From positions 7,372 through 71,371 of the forward strand of contig JAEZHW010000002.1 of the NCBI GenBank assembly GCA_023436775.1: 64,000 nt of DNA, written 5' to 3'. This document shows, in pieces, positions 25,425-33,594 of the stretch; within the stretch, counting starts at the first letter, position 1, and the number at the start of each line of letters is the position of its first letter. This DNA comes from Actinomycetes bacterium (GTDB lineage Bacteria; Actinomycetota; Actinomycetes; Actinomycetales; Microbacteriaceae). The notes under the pieces were generated by a model that was not told the DNA's origin, searched no databases, and saw nothing but the letters and a program-made list of their open reading frames with translations. The translations under genes and the position numbers were made by a program.

Positions 25425-27110
25425 CTAGGCCTCGATGACGACCGGCACGATCATTGGCCGACGACGCAGCTGCGTGTTCACCCAGCGGCCGATGGTCCGT
25501 CGCACCACCTGCGACAAGGCGTGCGTGTCCTTGACGCCGTTGGCGGCTGCTTCCTCGACCGCGGCGGCAATCTGCGGACGCACGTCCTCAAACACCTCGT
25601 CGTCTTCCGCGAAGCCACGAGCCTGAATCTCGGGTCCGGCAACGACCCTGCCATTGGTCTTGTCGACCACAACGATCACCGAGATGAAGCCCTCGTCACC
25701 GAGGATGCGGCGGTCCTTGAGTTCAGCATCCGTGGTCGAACCCACCGAGGACCCGTCCACGTAGACATACCCCAGATCCAGCTGGCCCACGATGGTTGCA
25801 TTGCCATCGCGAACATCGATCACGCTGCCGTCTTCGGCGATGAGCGTGCGCTCTTCGGGCACGCCCGTGAGCTGCGCCAACTTGGCGTTCGCGACCCGGT
25901 GGCGGTATTCCCCGTGCACCGGCAGCACATTCTTCGGCTTCATTACGTTGTAGACCAGCGCGAGTTCACCGGCGTACCCGTGACCCGAAACGTGCACCAT
26001 GGCGTTCTCGGAGTGAATCACGGTGGCGCCGAGGCGCGTCAGGCCGTTCACCACGCGGTAGACCGCGTGCTCATTGCCCGGGATCAGGCTGGAGGACAGG
26101 ATCACCGTGTCGCCCTCGCCGACCTCGATCGCGTGATCCAGATTCGCCATCCGGCTGAGCACCGCCATCGGCTCACCCTGTGAGCCGGTGGACATGTAGA
26201 TCACCTGGTCGTCCGGCAGCTCCGCGGCTTCCTTGTAGTCGACCAACACACCCTCGGGCACGGCGAGGTAGCCGAGGTCCGCCGCGATGGTCATGTTGCG
26301 CACCATGGAGCGACCGAGGAAGGCAACCTTGCGACCCGCCTCGGCGGCGCAGTTCAGTACCTGCTGCACGCGGTGCACGTGGCTGGAGAAGCTGGCGACG
26401 ATCACGCGGCGCGGTGCGTTCAGGATGACGTTGCGCAGTGCGGGCGTGACGTCGCGCTCCGAGCGGCTGAAGCCTGGTATGTCAGCGTTCGTGGAGTCAC
26501 CCACGAATAGGTCCACGCCCTCGGTACCGATGCGGGCCAGGCCCGGGATGTCTGTAACGAGGCCGTCCAGCGGCGTCTGATCCAACTTGAAGTCGCCGGT
26601 GACGAACGCGGTCGCGGCCGGCGTCTTGATCGCCACGCCGAGCGCGTCCGGAATGGAGTGCGTCATACGGACGAACTCGAGCTTGAAGGGCCCGATTTCG
26701 TCCGAACCGCCCGCGTGCACGGTGCGCAGCACCGGCTTAATGCGGTGCTCCTTGAGCTTGGCCTCAGTGAGGGCCAGCGTGAAGGGCGAGCCGATCAGCG
26801 GGATGTCGCTGCGCAGGCGCAGCAGGTACGGCACCGAGCCGATGTGGTCCTCGTGGCCGTGGGTGAGCACGAGCGCGACGACGTCATCCAGTCGGTCCCG
26901 CACGATCGAGAAGTCGGGCAGGATCAGGTCCACGCCTGGCTGCATGTCATCCGGGAACAGCACGCCACAGTCGACGATGAGCAGCTTGCCCTCGTATTCG
27001 AAGACGGTCATGTTGCGACCGACTTCGGTCAGGCCCGAGACCGGGGTGACGCGCAGCGTCCCTGGCTCCAGGGGCGGAGGGGTGATCAGTGCTGCGCTGT
27101 CCAGAGTCAT
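25425..27110 (-). CDS. rnj: ribonuclease J
   Basis: Metallo-beta-lactamase/beta-CASP nuclease with 5'-3' exo- and endonuclease activity in RNA turnover and rRNA maturation. The metal site LTHGHEDHIGSVPYLL is at residues 82-97, followed by the beta-CASP domain (MSTGSQGEPMAVLSRMA) and a C-terminal domain ending MIVPVVIEA. Length 561 is normal. Its ATG overlaps the dapA stop (ATGA), a pairing common in actinobacteria. Confidence 0.96.
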   Translation of the reverse strand: MTLDSAALITPPPLEPGTLRVTPVSGLTEVGRNMTVFEYEGKLLIVDCGVLFPDDMQPGVDLILPDFSIVRDRLDDVVALVLTHGHEDHIGSVPYLLRLRSDIPLIGSPFTLALTEAKLKEHRIKPVLRTVHAGGSDEIGPFKLEFVRMTHSIPDALGVAIKTPAATAFVTGDFKLDQTPLDGLVTDIPGLARIGTEGVDLFVGDSTNADIPGFSRSERDVTPALRNVILNAPRRVIVASFSSHVHRVQQVLNCAAEAGRKVAFLGRSMVRNMTIAADLGYLAVPEGVLVDYKEAAELPDDQVIYMSTGSQGEPMAVLSRMANLDHAIEVGEGDTVILSSSLIPGNEHAVYRVVNGLTRLGATVIHSENAMVHVSGHGYAGELALVYNVMKPKNVLPVHGEYRHRVANAKLAQLTGVPEERTLIAEDGSVIDVRDGNATIVGQLDLGYVYVDGSSVGSTTDAELKDRRILGDEGFISVIVVVDKTNGRVVAGPEIQARGFAEDDEVFEDVRPQIAAAVEEAAANGVKDTHALSQVVRRTIGRWVNTQLRRRPMIVPVVIEA

Positions 27111-28090
27111 CGTGTGGTGCCTGCTACTTTCGGCAACGCGCCGCCAGCGGCTGCGTTGCGGTCGGGGCGGAAGTCGCTCAGGTCGAGGCCCGGGATCTCC
27201 CGCACGCGTGCAATGTCGTCTTCGATGAGGGCGGCCTCGGCGTCCTCCGGGCCCACCAGGGGCAGGCGGACGCGCGGGCTGCCAATCCGGCCCAGGCCGT
27301 GCAGGATGTACTTCGAGGACACCGTGCCCGGGATGTGGCTCATCACGGCGCGCACCAGCGGCTCGAGCGCCTTGTGCATGCTCGTCGCGGTGGCCAGGTC
27401 GCCCTTGTTCACCGCGTCGACCAGGATGCGGTACGGGTGCGGGGCCACGTTCGCGGTCACGCCGATCAGGCCCACGGCCCCGATCGCCATGTGCGGCAGG
27501 ACGTTGGCGTCGTCGCCCGAGAAATACAGCAGGTCGGTCTCATTGAGCACGCGGCTGACCTCGCTGAAGTCACCCTTGGCGTCCTTGACGGCCAGGATGT
27601 TCGGGTGCTTGGCAGCGCGCACGATGGTCTCGTACCGAATCGGAATGCCGCTCCGGCCGGGGATGTCGTACAGGATCACCGGCAGATCGGTGGCGTCCGC
27701 GATCATGCGGAAGTGCGTGAGCACGCCAGCCTGCGTCGGCTTGTTGTAGTACGGGGTCACGATCATGACACCGTCAGCACCAGCCTCGGCGCTCTTCTTG
27801 GCCAGTTCGATCGCGTGTGCGGTCTCGTTCGAGGGACCGCCCGTGATGATCTTGGCGCGCCCAGCGCTCACCGACTTGGCGACGCGAACCAGCTGCACCT
27901 TCTCCTCGTCAGTGAGTGTGGAGGTCTCACCAGTCGTGCCGGTCACCACGATGCCGTCGGCACCGCCGGAGATGACGGACTCAACGTGGGATTCCACGCC
28001 GGCCCAGTCCACCTCGCCATCGGCGGTGAACGGAGTTACCAGGGCGACCAGAACCTGGCCGAAGGGGTTCGCCTGTGCTGCAGAACTCAT
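27107..28090 (-). CDS. dapA: 4-hydroxy-tetrahydrodipicolinate synthase DapA
   Basis: Condenses pyruvate with aspartate semialdehyde at the start of the diaminopimelate branch. The family motif TGTTGETSTL, Tyr141 (ILYDIPGR) and the Schiff-base Lys169 (ILAVKDAKGD) are all present. I use the ATG at 28090 (327 aa); TACCCT stands 6 nt before it. The pathway partners dapB and dapF are elsewhere in this window. Confidence 0.97.
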   Translation of the reverse strand: MSSAAQANPFGQVLVALVTPFTADGEVDWAGVESHVESVISGGADGIVVTGTTGETSTLTDEEKVQLVRVAKSVSAGRAKIITGGPSNETAHAIELAKKSAEAGADGVMIVTPYYNKPTQAGVLTHFRMIADATDLPVILYDIPGRSGIPIRYETIVRAAKHPNILAVKDAKGDFSEVSRVLNETDLLYFSGDDANVLPHMAIGAVGLIGVTANVAPHPYRILVDAVNKGDLATATSMHKALEPLVRAVMSHIPGTVSSKYILHGLGRIGSPRVRLPLVGPEDAEAALIEDDIARVREIPGLDLSDFRPDRNAAAGGALPKVAGTTR

Positions 28091-28096
28091 ACCGCT

Positions 28097-28102
28097 AGGG
28101 TA
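28097..28102 (-). promoter_or_regulatory. -10 box TACCCT of dapA, leaderless
   Basis: TACCCT, 6 nt (AGCGGT), then the ATG at 28090. Confidence 0.5.
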
Positions 28103-28159
28103 TCGCCTCCGCGCGCCTTCCACGGTCCGGCCCTGCCAGATTCCACGGAATTTCCGGGC

Positions 28160-28948
28160 CTAGGACGCCTTGGGCCGCCACAATCCACCGCGAGCCACCA
28201 GCCAGTTCGGCGGCAACACCTTGGTCAGGCCCACCACCAGCTTGTATCGCAGACTCGGAACCACGACGCTTCGACCCCGTGCGGCGGCCTTGAGTGCTGC
28301 GCGCACCACCGGTTCTGCACGCAGCCAGGCAATGCCCGGCAGCCGAGTGGCATCCACGCCCATACGGTCGTGGAACTCAGTGCGCACGAAACCTGGACAG
28401 ACCGCCGTGACGCGCACCGATCCCAGATTCGCGTTCGCCCAGCGGCTGAAACTGGTGACCCAGGCTTTGTCCGCGGAGTAGGTACCGCCGGCGACAAAGC
28501 CAGCGACACTCGCCACGTTCACCACGCGTCCACCACCGCGCAGAGCGAAGTGGCGCGCCGCCGCATGCGTCAGGCGCAGGACTGCGGTGGTGAGAATCGC
28601 GTGCTGCCGCAGTTCCAGGACAACGTCGTGATCGAGAAACGAGGACCCGAGGCCGTAGCCGGCATTGTTCACCAGCACGCGCACATCCAGGCCATCGTCG
28701 GCCAGCGTGGACTCCACCGCGCGCAGGCCCGCCTGCGTCTCAAGGTCGGCCGCCAGCACAGTCGCCCGGATACCGTACTGCTGCGACAGTTCCGCCGCGA
28801 GCGCGTCCAGGCGAGCCTGGGTGCGAGCCACCAGCACGAGGTTCGCCCCCGCCTCGGCCAGTTGCCGTGCGAACTCTGCCCCGAGGCCTGCGGTCGCACC
28901 GGTCACCAGTGCTGCGGCGCCCGGCGCCACCAACCGAGCGTGGCTCAT
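28160..28948 (-). CDS. short-chain dehydrogenase/reductase
   Basis: Classical SDR, 262 residues: cofactor motif TGATAGLG at residues 17-24, NNAG, catalytic Ser in NVASVAGF and YSADK (YxxxK). An Arg after the second beta strand (LVARTQAR) suggests NADPH. The C-terminal basic tail KLVVGLTKVLPPNWLVARGGLWRPKAS resembles lipid-metabolism SDRs that end in a hydrophobic/basic patch. Its ATG overlaps the dfrA stop, so it belongs to the thyA-dfrA transcript. Substrate unknown. Confidence 0.88.
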   Translation of the reverse strand: MSHARLVAPGAAALVTGATAGLGAEFARQLAEAGANLVLVARTQARLDALAAELSQQYGIRATVLAADLETQAGLRAVESTLADDGLDVRVLVNNAGYGLGSSFLDHDVVLELRQHAILTTAVLRLTHAAARHFALRGGGRVVNVASVAGFVAGGTYSADKAWVTSFSRWANANLGSVRVTAVCPGFVRTEFHDRMGVDATRLPGIAWLRAEPVVRAALKAAARGRSVVVPSLRYKLVVGLTKVLPPNWLVARGGLWRPKAS

Positions 28949-29499
28949 GCCTGGCCCGCGCGCCGGTACCGCAGGAAGCGGTAGCGCAGCGGCGCCCCGG
29001 AAGCATCCAGCGATGCCGAGGTGTGCCAGCCATCGGCCGGTTCGACCGCGTCAACCCGCCACCCCGCATCAATCGCGGGGGCGACGGTGTCGCCGTCCAC
29101 CGCCAGATCAATCTCGGTCACCTCGAGCACGTCCGCCGAATCGAGCAGCTCAGCGTAGACGCGTCCGCCGCCGATGACCCAGACCGGCGAGTCGCCGGCG
29201 TCGCGAGCGAGCTCCACTGCAGCGGCGGCCGAATCGACCACGCTCGCGCCCGGCGCCTCGAAGTCCATCGATCGCGAAATGACGATGTTGTGCCGACCAG
29301 GCAGGGGCCGAAAGCGATCCGGGAGCGATTCCCAGGTCCGGCGACCCATGATGACCGGACCTCCCATGGTGACGGCCCGGAAATGGGCGAGGTCTTCCGG
29401 CAGGTGCCAGGGCATGCCCCCGTCGCGGCCGATCACTCCCCCATGGGCCTGGGCCCAGACCATGCCGAGCTCGCCAGGCTGCGCCGGTCCGGTCACCAC
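28945..29499 (-). CDS. folA: dihydrofolate reductase
   Basis: Regenerates tetrahydrofolate from the dihydrofolate that ThyA produces. Core motifs are MVWAQAHGGVIGRDGGMPWHLPEDLAHFRAVTMGGPVIMGRRTWESLP and VWVIGGGRVY. Two adjacent GTG codons (29499 and 29496) can start it; the first shares its G with the thyA stop TAG. It forms the conserved thyA-folA pair and overlaps the SDR gene downstream. Confidence 0.95.
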   Translation of the reverse strand: MVTGPAQPGELGMVWAQAHGGVIGRDGGMPWHLPEDLAHFRAVTMGGPVIMGRRTWESLPDRFRPLPGRHNIVISRSMDFEAPGASVVDSAAAAVELARDAGDSPVWVIGGGRVYAELLDSADVLEVTEIDLAVDGDTVAPAIDAGWRVDAVEPADGWHTSASLDASGAPLRYRFLRYRRAGQA

Positions 29500-30305
29500 T
29501 AGACCGCCACGGCGCCGCGGATTGCGGGGTGGTGCTGATAGTTGTGCACCGCGAAGTCCTCGAACTCGTACTCGAAGATGCTGTCCGGCTTGCGCAGGAG
29601 TTCGAGGGTCGGCAGGGCGTATGGTTCGCGGCGCAGCTGCTCAGCCACCTGCTCGACGTGATTGTCGTAAATGTGGCAGTCGCCGCCGGTCCAAACGAAG
29701 TCGCCGACCTCGAGGCCGGTCTGCTGCGCCACCATGTGCGTCAGCAGGGCGTAGCTGGCGATATTGAAGGGCACGCCGAGGAACATGTCCGCGCTGCGCT
29801 GGTAGAGCTGGCAGGACAGTTTGCCGTCCGCGACGTAGAACTGGAACAGGGCGTGGCATGGCGCCAAGGCCATATTCGGGATGTCAGCGGGGTTCCACGC
29901 CGAGACGACATGGCGCCGCGAGTCAGGGTTCGTCTTGATCGCTTCGATCACCTGCGAGATCTGATCGATCTGTTCGCCGGATGGGGTCGGCCACGACCGC
30001 CACTGCACGCCGTACACGGGACCGAGTTCACCGTCAGCGTCGGCCCATTCATCCCAGATGGTCACACCGCGCTCCTGCAGCCAGCGCACATTGGAGTCGC
30101 CACGCAGGAACCACAGCAATTCGTAGGCCAGCGACTTGAAGTGCACTCGCTTGGTGGTGATCAGCGGGAAGCCCTGGGACAGGTCGTAGCGCAGCTGCAT
30201 GCCGAACAGGCTGCGGGTGCCGGTACCGGTGCGGTCCGACTTGGGGGTGCCGCGCTCAAAGACCTCGCGCAGCAGGGCCTCGTACTGATCCGGGTGCTCG
30301 CTCAC
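29499..30305 (-). CDS. thyA: thymidylate synthase ThyA
   Basis: Methylates dUMP to dTMP with methylenetetrahydrofolate. Catalytic Cys150 is in LAPCHALFQFYV, preceded by the Arg pair SRRHVVSAWNPADI; the 268-residue length is the short ThyA form. GTG start at 30305 with TAGGAT 6 nt upstream. Divergent from the thioredoxin-like gene, with only 114 bp between them. Confidence 0.98.
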   Translation of the reverse strand: MSEHPDQYEALLREVFERGTPKSDRTGTGTRSLFGMQLRYDLSQGFPLITTKRVHFKSLAYELLWFLRGDSNVRWLQERGVTIWDEWADADGELGPVYGVQWRSWPTPSGEQIDQISQVIEAIKTNPDSRRHVVSAWNPADIPNMALAPCHALFQFYVADGKLSCQLYQRSADMFLGVPFNIASYALLTHMVAQQTGLEVGDFVWTGGDCHIYDNHVEQVAEQLRREPYALPTLELLRKPDSIFEYEFEDFAVHNYQHHPAIRGAVAV

Positions 30306-30311
30306 GTCCCC

Positions 30312-30317
30312 ATCCTA
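30312..30317 (-). promoter_or_regulatory. -10 box TAGGAT of thyA, leaderless
   Basis: TAGGAT, 6 nt (GGGGAC), then the GTG at 30305. Confidence 0.55.
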
Positions 30318-30407
30318 CGTCGCACCCCCGACCTGACCAGGGTTTGGCGCGACTGGTGTCGCTCGTCATGGAACGTCATAGAAGGCCTGGCGAGGCGGTG
30401 CCAGAAA

Positions 30408-30413
30408 TAGCAT
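30408..30413 (+). promoter_or_regulatory. -10 box TAGCAT of the thioredoxin-like gene, leaderless
   Basis: TAGCAT, 6 nt (CGGGTC), then the ATG at 30420. Confidence 0.55.
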
Positions 30414-30419
30414 CGGGTC

Positions 30420-30866
30420 ATGTCGCCTGAACTCGCCCTTGGCACCGTGCTCGGCCTGCTGGCCATGGCCACGGTATTGGGTGCCGTCTGGCGGTCCCGG
30501 CAAGGGGTCGTTCGAGACGCCGAGCCCGGACTCGTGCTGACTCCGGAGACGCTCCAAACTCGCTCGGACTTCGGCACACAAGGCACCCTGGTGCTCTTCA
30601 CCAGCGCCAACTGCGCCCAGTGCCCGAGCGCGCGCCGACTGCTGCAGACTCGCCTGTCCGACGAGCCTGGACTGGCCCTGGTGGAGGTGGATCTCACGGC
30701 GAGGACCGACCTGGCCGCCGACCTCCACATTCTGCAGACGCCCACCGTGTTCGTGCTCGATGGCAATGGACTCGTCCTCGGCCGCATCGGCGGCGTCCCG
30801 CGACTGGCAGAACTCGAGGGCCTGCTCATTCCACTGATCGAGAGGATCCCGGCTCATGTCGGCTGA
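30420..30866 (+). CDS. membrane-anchored thioredoxin-like protein
   Basis: 148 residues: an N-terminal transmembrane helix (LALGTVLGLLAMATVLGAVW), then a thioredoxin fold with the active site FTSANCAQCPSARRLL (Cys65, Cys68) and the cis-proline region LQTPTVFVLDGNG. The CAQC motif differs from the CGPC of general thioredoxin. It overlaps the DUF4395 gene by 11 bp and is followed by an OsmC gene, which suggests that electrons pass between a membrane redox pair and a peroxidase. Confidence 0.85.
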   Translation: MSPELALGTVLGLLAMATVLGAVWRSRQGVVRDAEPGLVLTPETLQTRSDFGTQGTLVLFTSANCAQCPSARRLLQTRLSDEPGLALVEVDLTARTDLAADLHILQTPTVFVLDGNGLVLGRIGGVPRLAELEGLLIPLIERIPAHVG

Positions 30867-31374
30867 GGCCACCACTGCCGCCGTGCGGATTGATCCGCGA
30901 GGACCGCGATTCGGCGCCGCCATCACCAGCACGCTGCTGCTGATCACCGTGTATCTCGGCCTGACTGGGCTGAGTACCTCCGGTGTCGCCGAGGCGAGCG
31001 TGTCGGAGCGCGCCCTGGACCCTGGATTTCTGCTCCTCGCTTTCGTGGCCCTGACCTTCCTGGTTGGCGCGGTCGCCGGCGTACAGCGCCACCCCTACGG
31101 TCTGCTGTTCCGTGCCCTGGTTCGTCCGCGCTTGCAGCCACCGGCCGAGCTTGAAGACGCCGCCCCGCCAACCTTTGCCCAATTTGTTGGACTGCTGGTT
31201 GCCGGTACCGGTCTGGTACTGCATCTGACCGGTGTTGCCTGGGCGATTCCGGTCGCGGCTGGCGCCGCCTTTCTTGCGGCATTTCTCAACGCCGCGTTCG
31301 CGTTCTGCCTCGGATGCCAGATCTATCTCTTGCTCGGGCGTGCCGGGATTCTGCGCACTCCGGGCGTGGCGTAG
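30856..31374 (+). CDS. DUF4395 membrane protein
   Basis: 172 residues with about four hydrophobic segments and the family's conserved C-terminal cysteine pair in FCLGCQIYLLL, which would lie at a membrane edge. DUF4395 proteins regularly neighbour thioredoxin-like proteins and sulfurtransferases; a role in thiol redox transfer is inferred, not shown. Confidence 0.82.
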   Translation: MSAEATTAAVRIDPRGPRFGAAITSTLLLITVYLGLTGLSTSGVAEASVSERALDPGFLLLAFVALTFLVGAVAGVQRHPYGLLFRALVRPRLQPPAELEDAAPPTFAQFVGLLVAGTGLVLHLTGVAWAIPVAAGAAFLAAFLNAAFAFCLGCQIYLLLGRAGILRTPGVA

Positions 31375-31449
31375 GACCACCTGCACTATCCTGGCCAGCA
31401 ATACCAATGGCCCAACCGACCACCTAGGGTGGTCAGCAGGAGGTGCACT

Positions 31450-31875
31450 ATGGCAGTGACGAGTGAAGCAACGACGACCTGGCACGGCGATCTGAAGAGC
31501 GGCAACGGGCACACAACCCTGGACTCTTCCGGCGCTGCTGCCTTCGACATGACCTGGGCCGGTCGGTCCGAAGGTGCCGCCGGCGCCACGAACCCCGAGG
31601 AACTGCTGGGGGCTGCGCACTCCGCCTGCTTCAGCATGGCGTTCTCGCACGCGCTCACCGAGTTCGGCTTCCCCCCGGAGCGAATTCACGTGACCGCCGC
31701 CGTGACCTTCGCCGCGGGCGAGGGCATCACCGGATCGCATCTGCTGGTGGACGCCACCGTCCCCGGGATCAGCGCTGAGGACTTCCAGCGCATTGCCGCC
31801 GAGGCGAAGGCGGACTGCCCGGTCTCGCGTGCCCTGGTCGGCATTCCGATCACCATCGAGGCCACGCTCTCCTAG
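31450..31875 (+). CDS. OsmC-family peroxidase
   Basis: 141-residue organic-hydroperoxide reductase of the OsmC/Ohr fold, with the peroxidatic and resolving cysteines in AAHSACFSMAF (Cys60) and ADCPVSRAL (Cys123) and the conserved Glu in NPEELLGAAH. The ATG at 31450 has a perfect AGGAGG 6 nt upstream. It follows the DUF4395 gene by 75 bp, so the three genes may work together against peroxides. Confidence 0.93.
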   Translation: MAVTSEATTTWHGDLKSGNGHTTLDSSGAAAFDMTWAGRSEGAAGATNPEELLGAAHSACFSMAFSHALTEFGFPPERIHVTAAVTFAAGEGITGSHLLVDATVPGISAEDFQRIAAEAKADCPVSRALVGIPITIEATLS

Positions 31876-31909
31876 GAGCGCACCCAACCCCGAGCCGTCC
31901 GCACCGACG

Positions 31910-32848
31910 ATGATCGCGCACCACGCTCAAGGTCAGCGCACGGCAGTGATTGCCGGCGGCTCGGGGTTGGTGGGTGCGGCGCTGCGGCAACGGCTCGAGG
32001 AGTCGGGCTGGCGCGTGCGCCGCCTGGTGCGCCGGGCTGCCACTAGCCCCGTCGAGGTGCCTTGGGCTCCCGATCGTGGGGAACTTGATCCCGCCGCCGT
32101 CTCAGGTGTCGACGCGGTCATCAATCTCAGCGGCGCCTCCATCGGCCAGTTGCCATGGACACGGGCCCGACGCACCGAACTCGTGCGATCTCGACTCGAC
32201 AGCACCGATACCCTCGTCGCGGCGCTGCGCCGCGTGGAGCAGCCACCGCGCGTCTTCCTGTCTGCCTCCGGACACGGCTGGTACGGATCACGACCGGGGG
32301 AACTGCTGCCCGAGAGCGCGACGGGGCCCGGCACGGGATTCTTGGCGCAGCTCGCTGCGGCCTGGGAGGAGGCCGCGCAGCCAGCCGCTGACGTCAGCCG
32401 CCTGGTCCTGCTGCGCAGCGGCGACGTACTGGCCCCCAGCGGGGGTATCCTCGGCGTGCTCAAAGGCGTGACCCGCTGGGGTCTGGGTCATCGCCCAGGA
32501 AATGGGAAGCAGCACTGGCCGTGGGTGAGTCTGCGGGACGAGGTTGGCGCCATCATCCACCTCATTGACCAGCCGATCAACGGCCCGGTCAACCTTGCCG
32601 GTCCCACGCCCGCGACAGCGGACACGGTGACGCGCACGATCGCTCGACTCCTCCACCGGCCGCGCCTGTTGCCAGCCCCGGCGTGGGGATTGCGGCTAGT
32701 CCTGCGGGAGGCAGCCGATGACCTACTACTGGCCTCGCGAGCGCTGGTACCCGAGCATCTCCTGCAGTCCGGCTATGCCTTCGAGCACGCAACCGTCGAG
32801 TCGGCCCTGGCCTGGGCACTGCACGATGCCCAGGAGCACCGGGGTTAG
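31910..32848 (+). CDS. TIGR01777-family NAD-dependent epimerase-like protein
   Basis: Atypical SDR (312 residues) with the nucleotide-binding motif IAGGSGLVGAALRQRLEESGWRVRRLVR and the family segments NLSGASIGQLPWT, SASGHGWYGSRPGE and the C-terminal VLRE...LLASRALVPEHLLQSGYAFEH. The family includes E. coli YfcH; the biochemical role is unsettled. ATG at 31910. Its TAG stop overlaps the TAA stop of the convergent TetR gene. Confidence 0.88.
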   Translation: MIAHHAQGQRTAVIAGGSGLVGAALRQRLEESGWRVRRLVRRAATSPVEVPWAPDRGELDPAAVSGVDAVINLSGASIGQLPWTRARRTELVRSRLDSTDTLVAALRRVEQPPRVFLSASGHGWYGSRPGELLPESATGPGTGFLAQLAAAWEEAAQPAADVSRLVLLRSGDVLAPSGGILGVLKGVTRWGLGHRPGNGKQHWPWVSLRDEVGAIIHLIDQPINGPVNLAGPTPATADTVTRTIARLLHRPRLLPAPAWGLRLVLREAADDLLLASRALVPEHLLQSGYAFEHATVESALAWALHDAQEHRG

Positions 32849-33480
32849 TGCCCTCGCGCCTGCTGATCGTGCGCGGTGAGCTGCTCAGCAAATCCATTCA
32901 GGACCGGCCGGATCGCCTGCATCGCTGTATCCACCATGTGTGTGTCGACCTGGCCCTGCCTCGCCCAGTAGCGTGAGCCCGCCAGGCTGGCGGCATACAC
33001 CGCTCTGCTCACCACAGAGGGCAGAAAGTCGGTGGGATCGAGTCCACAGCGCCGCGCGATGAATTCTGCCATCAGCGTGCGCTGCGCCTCGACCCGGGCA
33101 GTGGCCTCGCCGGTCAACTCTGGTGCCTGTTCGATGATTTCCCACCGCTGTGCGATGCTGGCATGCTCCTCGTCGGAGAAGTCCAGCACGCGTCGCATGA
33201 TTGCCTCGATCGCGTCGGGAAGGCTCAGGTCGCTCCAGTCACTCTGGACGGCCTCGGCCATCCGGGCGTCCGCGGCGTCGTATTCACCCCAGATCAGGTC
33301 CGCCTTGGACCGAAAGTAGGAGAAGAGCGCGGTGCGGCTGATGCCGACCATTTCTGCAATCAGGTCGAGTGACGTATTGGTGTACCCGCGTTCGTGGAAC
33401 AGCGCACGAGCCACCTGAATCACGTGCTCGTGGGTCGTTGCGGGCGGGCGCCCTCGACGCGCTGGCTGGGTATTGCTCAT
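32845..33480 (-). CDS. TetR-family transcriptional regulator
   Basis: 211 residues with an N-terminal TetR DNA-binding domain (THEHVIQVARALFHERGYTNTSLDLIAEMVGISRTALFSYFRSKADLIWGEYD) and an all-helical ligand domain. MftR-like features are the FSYFRSKADL helix and the C-terminal four-helix bundle. ATG at 33480, with TATCGT 9 nt upstream and a perfect dyad directly before this -10. It lies downstream of, and on the same strand as, the carotenoid operon; whether it controls those genes is not shown. Confidence 0.9.
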   Translation of the reverse strand: MSNTQPARRGRPPATTHEHVIQVARALFHERGYTNTSLDLIAEMVGISRTALFSYFRSKADLIWGEYDAADARMAEAVQSDWSDLSLPDAIEAIMRRVLDFSDEEHASIAQRWEIIEQAPELTGEATARVEAQRTLMAEFIARRCGLDPTDFLPSVVSRAVYAASLAGSRYWARQGQVDTHMVDTAMQAIRPVLNGFAEQLTAHDQQARGH

Positions 33481-33489
33481 ATATGCCAC

Positions 33490-33517
33490 ACGATACGCCG
33501 ACTTGTTTCCGTCGGCG
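33490..33517 (-). promoter_or_regulatory. TetR gene promoter with operator-like dyad
   Basis: CGCCGAC-N8-GTCGGCG (33496-33517) abuts the -10 TATCGT (33495-33490) of the TetR gene and would fill the -35 to -10 interval. This position is typical of TetR autoregulation. It could also be a weak terminator for crtEb, but no T-run follows. Confidence 0.5.
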
Positions 33518-33594
33518 ACCCCCTGTCGTAATTTAGACCCAGGTGCTTTAATACGCGATGCATGAGCAGCCAGCGACGACTGGGCGGCCGTCGG

